From Chromera velia (Eukaryota > Sar > Chromeraceae), in assembly GCA_018398765.1 (NCBI GenBank), contig JAHBMJ010001206.1, positions 51,993 through 115,992 of the forward strand: a stretch of DNA of 64,000 nucleotides, given 5' to 3'. Numbering within the stretch: position 1 is the first letter of the stretch; every line of letters begins with the position of its first letter. Shown here one piece after another: positions 1 through 12,392 of the stretch. The position numbers and the translations under genes are program-made. The notes under the pieces are model-generated. The model saw only the letters and a program-made list of their open reading frames with translations. It was not told the origin of the DNA and ran no database searches.

Positions 1-710
1 GGCCGTGTGTTTCATAAGCGGAAGTTCAGTGTGGTTTCTCTTTTGGTCCAACATTTGGTTCAATGGACTGACGCACGTATAATTTCTTATTTTTCCTTTT
101 TTTTCTCCGCTGGGCTGTTGTGTGGGGCGGTCATAGGGGTGAGAAGGGACAGGCAGAACGGATGCAGAGAGAAGAGAGTCCCTGTGGAAGAGCGGAGGGG
201 AGAGCGTTCGGACAGCGGTTGAGAGTCAAAGAACGGAAAGGGTAAGCCCTACAGAGTGAGGACGAAGTGAGAAGCTGCAAGCGGCAGTGAAGGACACGAG
301 GGAGAGGGGGAGGGGAGAGAGGGGCAGAGGCAGAGAAGCAGATGGAGGAAAGGTAGCCAGGTAAGACTTAGGGGGGCGAGATGTGCACAGAGAGCTGCGG
401 ACGAAGGCACAAACGGAGAGAGGGAAAGGCGGAACGGGAACGGATCTCTGTAGAGTGGGGGCAGGGACTGGCGGTAAGGATTGTGGTGTATGCCATGGCA
501 ACTGATGCTTTGGTTAGATGAGGGAGGGAAACGGGGGGGATGCCATTGGGTGGCCGAAGAGCGATCTGAAAATGTGGGTTGACCTTGCCTCGAGTTCGTC
601 CAGCAAGGCAGCTGCACGGGATGAGAATGAACGTTGAGAACACAATGAGGTGCAGTGGAGGGAGTTAAGGCGGAGGGGCGCGGGAGGATTACACGGAAAG
701 AGACGAGAAA
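1..710. other. No gene recognised; purine-rich flank
   Basis: G/A-rich on the plus strand with no protein family recognisable in any frame. Short ORFs on the minus strand are Ser/Pro/Leu-rich translations of the purine bias and are not supported as genes. Confidence 0.5.
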
Positions 711-749
711 AAAGAGAGAGAGAGAGAGAGAGACAGACAGAGACACAAA

Positions 750-813
<64 letters not shown>

Positions 814-895
814 AAGAGAAAGAGAAAGAGACTCTTTAAGAGAGAGAGAAAGAGAGAGAGAAAGAGGGAGAGAAAGAAAGAGAGAAAGAGGGTCT
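711..895. repeat. Compound (GA)n-(CA)n-(GA)n microsatellite
   Basis: Uninterrupted GA repeats run into about 36 bases of CA repeat and then imperfect GA/GAAA repeats. The overlapping ORFs ([12 protein letters not shown] peptides) are repeat translations only. Confidence 0.95.
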
Positions 896-2100
896 CCTCA
901 ACCTACTACTTGAACCAAGTTCTTGAACCTACTAGTAGTTTAAAACTTTTTTTTTCTTAAATTCCTAGTTAAATTCATAAATCAAAATCTAAAAGACTGG
1001 ATCATAGTGAATGTGATATCAATCAATTTCTAGACTGAGCCAGAAATTGAGGAATGTTCAAGTTCTTTTTTTACCATCCTTTAAAAAATGTTACTAAAAA
1101 GGTAGTAGCTAGATCGAGCTAGTAGCTAGAGTGATAGAATAGGATTAAGATTAAGATTTATGTTCTGGATTCCCCCACGGTCGACTGCCAGGGGTAGGCT
1201 TACACTGTAAACATTTAGGTAAACACATATAAGGCTGGCAAAAAAAATAAAAGAAAACTGTATATAGTATAGAAAAGTGATAAAAATTTAAATCTCCAAT
1301 TAACGTGTTTAATTATTAATTAAATTAACCAGTTTTTTTTATAGAAAGAGAAATTAAGCAGGTAACTTTGAAAACAACTAGGAAAAAAACAGCTATATTC
1401 ATTCTTTTGTGACCCGAACAGGGTCTAGGGGGCGGGGGGGTCACCCTGCGATCCGGTGATAAAAAAAAAGGGTTTAGACGTATGTGGCTGTTGGTGTTAA
1501 AAGGGAGTGGTCAAACTTCTTCCATAAGAAGTCTTTATAACAGCCTTGAGTCAGATTCTTGGGAGTTGCTTCCCTGTGGAGACTCCAGGCCTTCTGTTTT
1601 TTATCATTTCTATCTTCAGTTGCCAGAGCGGTCTCCTTTCAGCCTCTCTGGTTCTCCATAGCCCTCTACTGCCTTGCAATGTCAGCCAGCATTTCCAAGT
1701 TGCTTGTCCGACTCGTATAGAAGGGGGCACAGGAACCAGAGTTGTTATTCTCTTCACGGGACCTAAAATTTAGGAACGAAAGCCAGAACGTGCATTCATG
1801 AGTTCAAATCGCATTGGGGGCAATGAACTGAATGGTTGAATTGACTCCAAGACCGGTCAGCCAAAAGAGCCAACCATTACTAACCGATGAGGTGCAATCT
1901 TCTTGAGGTGTTGCTGATCTGTTGACGCAGGAATAGCTGTGACCAGCACATACGCCTTCAGAAAAAAAAAGCGTGCCGGAGATGGAGATAGACGGAGGGA
2001 GACAGAAGAAGCATGCTTATGCCTGCCTGTTTTCACCTGTAGCTGTGTCTGCGTGCGCCTGTCTGCCTACCTGACAAAGTGACAGTCACTGTCTGTGTAA
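896..2100. other. AT-rich noncoding block with a G tract
   Basis: The segment is AT-rich to about 1480 and then unique mixed sequence with no gene. At 1409-1445 a run of G residues lies next to complementary GTGACCC and GGGTCAC arms. This resembles two other hairpin-plus-G-tract sites at 6637-6676 and 43289-43330. Confidence 0.5.
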
Positions 2101-2944
2101 GTCATGAGGGGTGAATGAATGAATAAATAAATAATGGATGGATGGTCCAGGATGGATGGATGGATGAATGGATGGATGGATGGATGAATGACTGAATGTT
2201 GGAATGGCTGACTGACTGAGTGAGTGAGTGAGTTGATAAGTGAGTGTGGATAGGTGAGTGAGTGGGTGAGCAAGTGAGAAATGAGTAGGTGAGTGAGTGA
2301 GTGAGTGGATGAGTGGGTAAGTGAGCAAAGATGGGTAACGGAAAGAGCGAGTGAGTGCGGGTGGATGAGTGAGTGAATGAATGAATAAATCAATTGATGA
2401 ATGGATGAGTGAGTGAAGGAGGTGTGAAAGGGAAGGGGTCTAAGAGAGAGTTAATGATGATGATGATGATGATGTATGGGGTTAAAGCCGGTGAGCCGTA
2501 TAGACTCTGGTCAACCTAGAGCGTCATACATAGAGTTAAACTTTCGACTTAGGCCCCACTGGGGTAAATTGAATCGATGGGAGCATGACAGGGGTGGGGC
2601 TCCACCTCTAAGCAAACAAATGAGTGACCTTAGTGAGGCTGGGTGGCAGAGTGGGTGAGACTCTCAGTGAGTGAATGAGGCCCTGGGAGTTAGTGAGTGA
2701 GTGAGTGAGCACGGATGAGTGCGTAAGTATGGGAGTGAGTGAAGAAGTGAGTGGGTGAGTGAATGAGTGAGTGAGTGAGTGAGTGAATGAATAAATGAGT
2801 GAATGAGTGAGTGAATAAATGAATGCATGAATGAGTGAGTAAGTAAGTGAGTGAATGAATATGCAAGGTGAATGAGTGAGCAGCTGAGTGAACGAATCAG
2901 TGAGTATGAGTGAGTGAGTGAGTGAGTGAGTGAGTGAGTGAGTG
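2101..2944. repeat. GGAT/GAGT tetranucleotide satellite, left part
   Basis: Tandem GGAT units at 2130-2190 grade into GAGT/GAAT units up to 2460 and again from about 2640 to 2944. A short GAT run (2455-2473) and about 165 bases of unique sequence (2476-2640) lie between. The same GAGT array resumes at 6010, directly after the LTR element, so the two parts were probably one array before the insertion. Confidence 0.9.
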
Positions 2945-3198
2945 CGTAACATTGTGAGGCTAGCCAGCCGTGCAACGATACGCGAAGCAGCATGTTAGGC
3001 CGTATCGAGATGTGTGCAGTTCGAGCGTATTTGCATCCATACAATTAAGCTACGCGCATGCATGCAGTCAGCCGTGAGTCAAGCCTTCGTATAAAAGTCT
3101 GTAAGGGAGTATCTAGAAGTAAGAACCTTGTATGACAGAACTTCTTATACCATATAAGCCCCGTATAACAGCTAGCCACTGCATCACACTCCGTAGCG
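2945..3198 (+). repeat. 5' LTR of the non-autonomous element
   Basis: About 254 bp, matching 5746-6009 in the same orientation. It begins CGTAACATTG and ends CCGTAGCG just before the primer-binding site. Confidence 0.85.
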
Positions 3199-3210
3199 TG
3201 GTAGCAGAGC
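3199..3210 (+). promoter_or_regulatory. Primer-binding site, initiator-Met tRNA type
   Basis: TGGTAGCAGAGC lies immediately after the 5' LTR. It differs at one base from the classic complement of the 3' end of tRNA-iMet. This would be the minus-strand priming site of reverse transcription. Confidence 0.8.
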
Positions 3211-3281
3211 GAAACGATCAGCCTTAGTGGAGTTCGCAAACCGTCCGTCTCACGTCGTGAACACATTCTCTGTCTGACAGT

Positions 3282-5300
3282 ATGAGGTCTCTTTGCAGCT
3301 TCACACAGCTTGCACTGACTATGCACGCAACCACTGCAACAAACAGAAAGTACGAGTTCATTGCTTTGCCTTGTGAAAAGTTCTCAGAAGTCTTCAGTAG
3401 CACGTTGGTAATGTCGATCTGGGAATGTTTCGGAAATTTTCTTTCGCTTGTATGTGAGTTTCAAAAATTCAAGGACATTCCATCCAGAGAAGTGCAAGCG
3501 AACGGTGAGAGCCTCTTGAAGGAAGGGTTTGAGATTGCAGAGCGACTCTTGGAGTCCACAGGAGCCAGTAGACCGTCTGTTCCACCAACTGGGATTTCTA
3601 AGAAGCAGAGTGCAGTCCAACATGCGACTCGACACACCGATACGGGCAAACCGAAAACTCGCAGAGGTCGCAGGTTAACAGAGGCGGCCTGGAAGAAAAA
3701 AGTGGCAGAGCAAATGCAGTCTCAGCAATCATCTGAGCATGTAATGCTGGTTGCCCAAAAGGTTCAGCAGGGAGAGGGAGGAAACAGAAAGTCCAGCAGC
3801 CCAGAGACGTCTTCTCTGAAGGCATGCGCAAGGCCCCAGGCGCACATAGAAATGCAAATCGAAGTGGAGAGAGAGGTAAAGCGAGCAGGCAAGGTTTTAA
3901 CAGCAATCACTCGAATTCTTCTAGACGCTTGCAACAATGGAGGAGGCCTGAGCGAGGGACAGAGAGAGAGAGAAGAATTATTCCATCAGGTACCCCACGG
4001 TCTGAATTCTATATGAGTGAGGAGGATGTGGATTGGGTCGAAGATACACTAGGCGATGGCGGTATTCGCGTAAGGCCGCACGGCTGTGCGCAGTCGGGCG
4101 TCTCCAATCACTCACAGCAGCAAACAGATGTGCAGATGTCTGGGGTGCGAGAGGCAAGTATTCCTGTGAGCTTCATGGGAGCCACACTCGCTGGAACTCT
4201 AAGTACGACGTTCGACTTCAGTCAGTCGTCCCAGAAAGAAGGCAGAGGGACGTAGGAAATGCATTGCTAAGAGGGGAGTGGATTGTCAATTCCGATGGGG
4301 GTGTGTTCTTTACGACGCCTCAGACGACTTTTGATTTCAGTCAGAGCTCTCCTATGATGGCTCCTACCGGAGGGGATGGTCAAATGAATGAGCCCACTCC
4401 GATGGAGCTGTGCCGGATCGAAAGGAGTAAAAAGGATGAAGGAGGTGTGGGGAAGGACTTGTTTGAATCGCTGTATGGAGTTGGGAGTTGGAAATTGAGA
4501 GAGCAAATCCACTGCCAGTCTAAGAGACCACACAGCCCATCTCCACAGCTCAATCGTTTGGAGACAGGTAGGCAGGGAAATGACTTTGGGGGTGGGAGTC
4601 CGGGGAAAGCAGAGAGACAGAAACAAAAGCGCTAAGAAAAGAAAGAGAGAAAGAGGCAGGAAAACCACGAAAGGGAAATGTTGGCTGTGAGGCAAAAGAA
4701 GGAGACGGACAGCCATTGGTCTCCTCTGTCTCCAATCAGTGAGGGAGTGGAGGAACCGGCAGTCTCGTCTGATGGTTTGACACCGTCTCATCAGGCTAGG
4801 CGTCAGCGAGAGAGAACGGAGGCGAAGAACAAAGAGAAAGAGAGAAGGCGAGCAGCCCATGGAAAACTAAAGACGCCAGTCCCACCGCGTGATCCGCTCC
4901 AGCATAAGTATTGGGAGGATGTGTCTTTTCATTTTTGGTTGGGAAGGGAGGACTTGATTCCAAATGTTCAGGGAATTGGCACGGCAGACTGGCATGCATT
5001 TTTGACATGTCGTGGGTGTGGACAGACAGGGGAGACATTTTACAGGGAGATGTATGGAAATGGAGGGGGTGTGATGCCGTGTGTGCCAGAAGTGAGACCT
5101 GCAGTGCGGTAGACGAGGAGCGTACGGACCGCCCACACTTCAGCGCAGTCTTCTATCAGTCCACAACCTCTATCAGAGCAGCAGCACTCGGATCAAACAG
5201 ATGGGAAAGAGCCGGGGGTGATTGTGGGGCCAACCGATTAGGAGATGCAGTACTATGGCATCCAGTGGACTCCGTGACTGAAGGAACAATTTTTAGCTGA
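3282..5300 (+). pseudogene. Internal coding region of the LTR element, gag-like or unknown
   Basis: Open stretches lie in different frames: 3282-4016, 3824-4255, 4033-4635, 4678-5112 and 4911-5300. The first is 244 codons long with a basic centre (KTRRGRRLTEAAWKKK). The short peptide TTFDFSQSS occurs twice, near 4207 and 4325, but in two different frames, so at least one frameshift lies between. A stretch near 4900-5060 contains CRGCG. No retroviral protease, reverse transcriptase or integrase motif is visible. A gag-like or element-specific protein is the best guess from position alone, and the region appears decayed. Confidence 0.45.
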
Positions 5301-5730
5301 TGTATATGTTTTCCGCCCTTTTGCGTCTGATTTTTTTTTCTTTGTTGTTGTCCTCATGCGCGTCACACTCTCTCTGACCGAGCGTGGATGCGGCCTTGAA
5401 GGGGGAGGGGGGATATGCATTGGGTATACGGTGGAGTCAGTACGGATGGTGGTTAGGAGTAACTGTTGTGATTGTTTGACTGGAGTGGACTGTGATTCGA
5501 TGATATGAAAGAGAGGAAGAACCATAAAAAAGATGGTAAAGGAAATTCTGAAAACAGAAATGAGAGAGAGTTGAAAGAAAAGAAAAGAAAAACAATCTTT
5601 GGTTTTCTACGATACCGCAGGTATAAGGAAAAGCGATGATCTAATCAACGATCATCACTCCATTGCCCAAAAGAGTTGCATAAGAAGATTCACTTGCATT
5701 CTCCATATAAGCTAGCGTGGACGTGGCTTC

Positions 5731-5743
5731 AGGGGGGAGGTGG
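5731..5743 (+). promoter_or_regulatory. Polypurine tract
   Basis: AGGGGGGAGGTGG lies directly upstream of the 3' LTR, where plus-strand priming takes place in LTR retrotransposons. Confidence 0.75.
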
Positions 5744-5745
5744 CA

Positions 5746-6009
5746 CGTAACGTTGTGAGGCTAGCCAGCCATGTAACGGTATGTGAAGCAGCATGTCAGG
5801 CTATATCAAGATGCGCGCAGTTCGAGCGTATTTGCATCTATGCAATTAAGCTACGCGTATGCATGTAGTTAGCCGTGAGTCAAGCCTTTGTATAAAAGTC
5901 TGTAAGGGAATATCTAGAAGTAAGAACATGTAAAAACCTTGTATGACAGAACTTCTTATACCATATGAGCTCCGTACAATAGCTAGCCACTGCACCACAC
6001 TCCGTAGCA
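5746..6009 (+). repeat. 3' LTR of the non-autonomous element
   Basis: About 264 bp, the counterpart of 2945-3198. It includes a 10-bp insertion near 5926 relative to the left copy, and ends CCGTAGCA before GAGTG. Confidence 0.85.
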
Positions 6010-6290
6010 GAGTGAGTGAGTGTAGGAGGGAGGGAGAGAGTGAGTGATTGAGTGAGTGAGTGAATGAATGAGGGAGTGAATGAGCAAATAAGTGAGTCAT
6101 TGTGAGAAAGTGAATGAATGAATTAATAAATGAATGAATGAAAGAATAAATGAATGAAAGAATGGATGAATGGGTGGGTGGGTGGGTGGATGGGTGGCGT
6201 TGAGTGGGTGAATAATGAGAATTGCTGACTGAGTGATGGTAAGTCACGGTGAGTGAATGAGGGAGTCGGTCACTTAGTCAGTCAGTAGTT
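6010..6290. repeat. GAGT/GAAT tetranucleotide satellite, right part
   Basis: Continuation of the array that ends at 2944, with added GGGT and GGAT units around 6170-6200. Confidence 0.9.
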
Positions 6291-6303
6291 TTTAAGTGAC
6301 TGT

Positions 6304-6322
6304 GTCTCTCTCTTTCTCGCTT

Positions 6323-6390
<68 letters not shown>
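6304..6390. repeat. (CT)n microsatellite
   Basis: CT dinucleotides with a few TTTC interruptions. The Ser/Leu ORF across it is a repeat translation. Confidence 0.95.
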
Positions 6391-6636
6391 ACTACGTTGT
6401 CTCAGAACTTATCTGTGTGAATGTGTCCTTGTTTCTCAGGGTGTTGTGCACGGAGTGGACGATCTACAGAGCTATCTTGATCCAACGGATTCATAATCGC
6501 AGCTTTGTGAGTTTTTGTGGGGACTGCTAGGAGAACTGTGACCATTTAGACTTAGATGGTGATCAATGCATCAAGTACACACCTTAGGTTTTTTCGAGGT
6601 CGGACCTTTACGACCATGCAGCTAGGATATACTAAA

Positions 6637-6676
6637 GGGGGAGGGGGGGGGTTTTGCGACCCGAACGGTCGCAAAA
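6637..6676. repeat. G tract next to a perfect hairpin
   Basis: A G-rich run (6637-6651) is followed by a perfect stem-loop at 6652-6676: arms TTTTGCGACC and GGTCGCAAAA, loop CGAAC. It lies in the 3' flank of the transporter gene. Similar arrangements stand at 1409-1445 and 43289-43330. Confidence 0.7.
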
Positions 6677-6951
6677 GAATTTTTTGATGGCCCCAATGCA
6701 AGACCTCATGCTAGAAGTAGTAGGTTAATTCCGCCTAAGGTGCTTTCCCACCTATTCCCACTAATTCCCACTTAGTCTATGCCCTAAACAATATCATTAT
6801 GGAGTACTAACCACTGTGACTACCTCTGTACCCACGAATTTGCCCACGTAGCCTCAATAGACCAACTAAGACCAACATTTCCTGATTTTGAATTGCATTT
6901 TCTCGTCGATCCTCAATTTTCCACATTGCGTAAGCATGTAACAAAGTGCTC

Positions 6952-7079
6952 TTATGCGAGACGCAGGTGGGAACGCAAAAGCAAGGCTACAGCACACACG
7001 GAGAGAACCACGGGCGCCATGCAGAAACTTCCTGCATAAAGAAAAGCCGTCATGCTGTCCTCGTATCCGTTCCTGCAGT

Positions 7080-7116
<37 letters not shown>

Positions 7117-10100
7117 ACACACACACACACACATCCATGGAGCCGCATATTCAATAAACTTGACAGGCAATCCGATGAAATGCAATTCTTTCACATAGAT
7201 CAAACACAACGGATCGAGTTCAGACTGGAATAACAGAAATCACGTTGAGGTTCCAATTGATGGCATCGGGCATGGATGCACACAGCTGATCAGTGCACTG
7301 ACTTGAGGTTCATCCCCAACACAGATGCCACAACGGAGGAGAGGGCGGCAGTTGTAGCAATGACAGTCAGACCAAGGTCGACCTTCATCACGTCGTTCCG
7401 CACCACAGCCAGACGCAAAGTCATCAGCTGGACCCCGTTGTCTAGTTCCTGAGAGTATTTACATCCATCCATTCATCCATCCAGCCAGGCAGGGAAATAA
7501 ACGAAGAGAGAAAAAACCAAACCTCGATTCCGTGTCTGAGATTTTTGTACCACCGACATAGTGAATGATATGCAGAGCGACCCACCGACGGTTTGACTTG
7601 CAATTGCCTTGCTGCTCTTCCATTTGGCTAACAACGTAACGCACCCGTGCTGACTCACGGACATGCAGTCCTCCTGGCTCACAGTCCCACTGAATTCCGA
7701 CAACCGAACGGATGGACCCACAGAGAAATTTACTTACAGGCTAAGGTACGTAGGTTGGCAGACTAATTGATCGACACAGAGGGAGACTGTAGCTTTCTGA
7801 CAGAAAGACTCCATGTTTCTTTCTTTAGACAGACAGACTGACATACATACGGACACTATCAGGCCATGCATTCTTGTCTAACTGACTGACTGACTGACTG
7901 ACATGATCGAGGAAGTCCAATTCCTGCAGGATCTGTTCGAGTTCTCGGGCATAGTCTTCGAGGACTAGCTCGGCCTCTTCAGGGACAAACCGAGCTAAGC
8001 GGAAAGTGGCCAGACTGACAGCACCGACTGAAGGGGCTGCGGTCGGGGCACGTCTCCATGCTTGTGAAGCAGGCACATGGGCCCCGGCATACCCCCTTTC
8101 GTCAACAAGTGCAGTAGACGAATGCAGAAGCCGCCGGGGCCCCCCATGATGGTTACCGTAGTCGTGCGACCCTCTTCCGCCATGCAGGAAGCGGACGTGG
8201 GACGCAGGAGAGCGGAGGCGGGAGTGTGGGGATCCCCCGAGGGCTCTCGAGGCACTTACCTGCAGAATTAGCAGTAGAGACAGCGGTAGTGCGTCAAAGT
8301 CTGCTCTTGGAGATCTAATCCATTCAGAAAGAATGCGGTGAAAACACAAACAAATGCGGAGTCCGCGAAGGAAAGGACAGGCGAATAGAAAGCTGATGAT
8401 GACAACAAGAAAGTGCACAAACAGAATGGGCATACACAAAGTACACAGGCTTTCCCTCAACTGTCCCCTCCAGCCCCAACTACCCTTCCAACACCCATGA
8501 GGGCAGACATCATGTCGTCCTCTTGCATCCACTCCATCGACTCTCTTTTGAATCAGTCAGCCTGTTTCCGCTCAAAAGCCAAAAGGTGCCAACCAACCTG
8601 TATCGGAATGGGGGTCATCGACGACTGAGAGGTAGAACGCCTGTGTCCGCGCGATGCCATTGGAAGTGTTCCCTGCCCTCCCCCCCCTGCTCCGCTCAAG
8701 TCTCTCCCTCTGTCCTCCCGTAAGGAACCGTCTTTTTCTTTTTCCTTTTCTCTCTCTTGCCCTGGAACTTCAAGATTGAGTGACATCACGTTTCCCAGCG
8801 TCTCGGCAGCCTGGGCCCCTGTTCGTATTGGCGTTTGCCGCAGTGGGTCTGCCTGGGCCCTCGGTTCTGTCTGGGCCCTTCCATCTGTCCTCAGGGGGCT
8901 CTCAGCACAACTGCGGGGCTCCAGCCCTTCTCCTCGTGCAGAGATCTCCGGGGAGTGGACCATCGCTGCGGACCCAATGTGCAGGTTCGCGTTCTGCATG
9001 GATCAGAATGGAAGCAGAGACGAGAACGCCCCCACATGAAATACATAACTGTTCAGGAAACATCCTCTTGATAATAAGTTGTGGTGAGGTCCAATTCTCC
9101 ATTCATCGAAGCCATCAGGAAAGCAAGCGAGCATGAGGTCAGGTAAGTAAACGGCATACGCTAGAATCAAATCTGTCCAGCCAGGCACACATACTTGGTC
9201 CTCTTTTTCCGGCACGATGCATGCTGAAATGAAGAAGCTGCTGGGAAAAAGCCCCGTCTATCTTCCGTTGCACTCCCTGCCTTTTTGTCTGTGTCTTTCA
9301 GCTGAAGATGGTAGCGCTCTTCTCCCCTCCCTCTGGACATCCACAACTGAGCATACTGAGAAGAGAAAAACAAATGGTCACAGACACACGAGAAAGCAGG
9401 CAGACCCACGTCCGTATCATGGTCTGCTGAGAGGTCCAGCCATGCGAGAGCTCGGTCGTCTTGCAGCGTCTGCACGAACGCAGAAAGGCAGCGAGGAGAG
9501 GGAAGAGGAACACCATCAGTGGGAATAGAATTCGATCAGCAGAATGGAATGGAAAAGAGAAAAAAAAAGAGAAGGGAAAGGAACAGTGGAGAGAGTTGAA
9601 GAAAGGAAAGCGGCCCCATGGGATGCCTCGATGGGATGATTCCCCCAAGAGTTTCCCATCGGGAGGGGGAGGGAAAGAGAAAAAATCATAGAGGAAGGAA
9701 GTGGGAGGGAGAGATTGAAAATTAAAGAGGGAGGGAGGGAGGGAAAGAAGAAAAGCCCGAAGGACTGTGTTTATCGGATTGTTTTGATCAAAACAAGAAG
9801 GAAAAGACGAAGGAAGGAAGGCAGGAAGAAAAGCAAACCGATTGACCTCTTTGATAGCGCCATGAGTCTTTTTGACTCTTGCCTGAAGTGCTCTCAGTTG
9901 ACACCTGTACTTATGGAATTCCGACAACGACTCCTCTGCCTCCTCTGACTCTTCCTCTGTGTCGTCCTCTGAATCTTCTCCCCCTCCTTCCTCTCCGTCA
10001 TGATCCTCTCCTGCCATTCCTATTCCTGCTGTTGTGTTGGAAATCCGTCTCTTTCTTCTGCTCTGCTTTGCACACCCACATGCCCACCTCCCTGTTTTTT

Positions 10101-12326
10101 TCTTCTTCTGCACCCCTCCCCCCTTTCCGCTCCCGGAAGTCCTCTCTGACAATTGGTTCATCAACACATCCCCCCTCTGCTGGAGAGGAACGAAAACCGA
10201 AAAAAACGCGCGGAAGCACTCACACAGTAGAGCGTCGACACAGCGAATGCCAAAAGCGGTCCGACCCTGCAGTACGAAAATTTGTGCACACATGAAGAAG
10301 CACTCAAATGAAGGCACAAAACGGCAATTAACAGAGTGAGAAGTTCCAACATTGGAGGGAGACATGCATTGACGAAACATCTCCATCTCTGCAGGAAGAG
10401 AAGCGACGCTCTGGGACGGCAAAATCGAAAAAAAAAAAAAGCGAGAGCTGTCAGAAACACAGTCCGGATTTGGCGGGGAAAACAAATCTTTTTGCTGAGA
10501 AAGGAACAAAGACGAAATTAAGCAAGAGTGTTCTGTCTACTAAATCTGTTTTCACGAGATGTTCTGCCTGTTCTCTCAATTGCCTCCCATTTCATCCAAC
10601 GGCCTCCATTGGTTGATTTGACTGACTCACGTCTGATGCTACAGCGGATGCCGAGACCTTCTCCATTCTCTCCACAAGGGAACAAAAAGCCACCGCCAAG
10701 GCAGGCAAGAGATGCCCATTATCTTCAGAAGAATACCCTCCATTGTTCTCTACAGCCGCCTCACTTACTCGAGACCCTTCCCTCTGTAGACCTCCATCCC
10801 GTCTCCCCTCTCCCCTTCCTCTCTGCACTTCCCTTCCCCCCCGGTGAGAAGAGGAAGCCCCTTCCCCTCCCTCGACGTCCAATCCTGCGCCTTCCTCAAA
10901 CTCCTCTTCCTCTGTACTCAGCCGAACAAACCCAACACGTCCTTGTGAGCTTCTTTCTTTCGACCTGCCCCAATCCCAACCACCCCACCATCCCCCTGTA
11001 TTTCCTGGCCTGTCCCCACCCCTGTCCCTGTCGGGAGGTGAGAGCCTTCTACGAGAAGGGAGGGACAGCAGGGGCGCAGACGAGCTTCCACTCCCATTTT
11101 CCTTCCCTCCCTCTGCTCCATGTTGGTACTCCTCTCGCAACTCTTCAATACATTCCGACCGTATCTTTACATCTCCTGTCAGATTCTCATCCCCTTCCCC
11201 TTCTTCTGCAACGCTGTCTAGACCTGCACTTGCTGCGGCAGCAACCCCCCCAGAGCTGCCTGTGCCCTCCGACATCCGATGAGGCAACCCGCGATGGATC
11301 TGTAACGCAGAAAACGGCCTGCTGGGACCGCCCCAACTCGGCACTGCAGCACTATGTCCCTCCTGTCCCACATCTCTCTCTTCCTCTTCAGCCCTCTCGA
11401 GATTCTGTTGTTGCTGCATTTGACGGTGGGGTGTTCCGACAGCGGCATGAAGAAGAGAGGCTGCTGAAGGTCTCTCAGGAGAATTGAAGGGCTTCTGGCG
11501 GTCGAGGAATTTTTCTTCCAGCTCGGTCATCTTGGCTGCCACCAGGGCTTGAGAAGCGTCGTTCTTCCTCTTCGGCTTCTTCCTGCTCTGTGATGATCCT
11601 GAAGGCTGAACGACCAGGGAAGAGCTGGCCGATAGAAGGGGTCTGCAGGAAGGAAGAGAGAGAAGAACAGGTGATAATTGACCAATTTGATGCGCAATGG
11701 AATCGGAAATCGCAAGAAACAAAAAGTGGTTGCGAAAATGGAGACGGGCGTGCCGGGCGAATCTCCAGTTTCAAAGCCGTGCAGCCTGCTTAATGCCTCT
11801 GAAGGGAGGGGGGATAGACATGTACAGACGGAAAGACGGCTTGTAGTTGCTGAAGCAAGAGAAAAGGACGATTAGTGCGCGAAGTACTGCCCCCTTCATT
11901 TGACTACCTTCCTCTTCATGAGTGAATATGAGTGAACGCGCTGACCTTCTGTGAGACAAGGACGTCGACAGTCCGGGTCTTCTGGCTGTGGCAGAGAGGG
12001 GAGCCCTTGTGTCACCCCCCCTGGAGAACTCCGCAAACTTCGGGAAGAAAGATCGAGAGGTAGCGGCATCACCCATACCGAGGGGGCTGTCTGTGTTCGA
12101 AAGACTTGCTGACTCTCTCCCTGCTGCTCCCTCTCTTCCACTGTCCCTGCTGAAGACCCCGGATCCCCTTCCCCCTGTATTTCCGTTTCCGTTTCCAGGT
12201 ACAGTCTGAGCGAGGCTGTCCGAAGAAGAGGTGTACGCCTCCAGACAAGCAACCAAGAGAGGATCCCATAGAGGGGGCAGAAGAAAGACCTGCGTGGTGT
12301 ATGCAACGCAACCACACACACACGCG

Positions 12327-12392
<66 letters not shown>

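Larger units (their letters stand above)
2945..6009 (+). mobile_element. Short LTR retrotransposon without recognisable pol, inserted in a GAGT satellite
   Basis: Direct repeats of about 254 and 264 bp bound a 2.5-kb interior. Directly after the left LTR lies TGGTAGCAGAGC, one mismatch from the TGGTATCAGAGC initiator-Met primer-binding site common in plant LTR elements. Directly before the right LTR lies a purine tract (5731-5743). GAGTG stands on both outer sides (2940-2944 and 6010-6014) and fits a 5-bp target duplication, although the GAGT array could supply it by chance. No reverse transcriptase, integrase or protease motif is seen inside, so the element is probably mobilised in trans. 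The LTRs differ at many positions and one carries a roughly 10-bp insertion, which suggests an old copy. Confidence 0.85.

Noticed and set aside
650-960. ORFs rich in RERE/THTH
   Set aside because: Translation of the GA/CA microsatellite only.
3045-3326. Minus-strand ORF similar to part of 5846-6247
   Set aside because: The similarity reflects the two LTR copies at DNA level, not a protein family.
10592-11722. A separate 376-codon low-complexity gene
   Set aside because: Its 10631-11642 part is needed in frame as exon 5 of the MRS2 transporter, and flanking exons match MRS2 on both sides.
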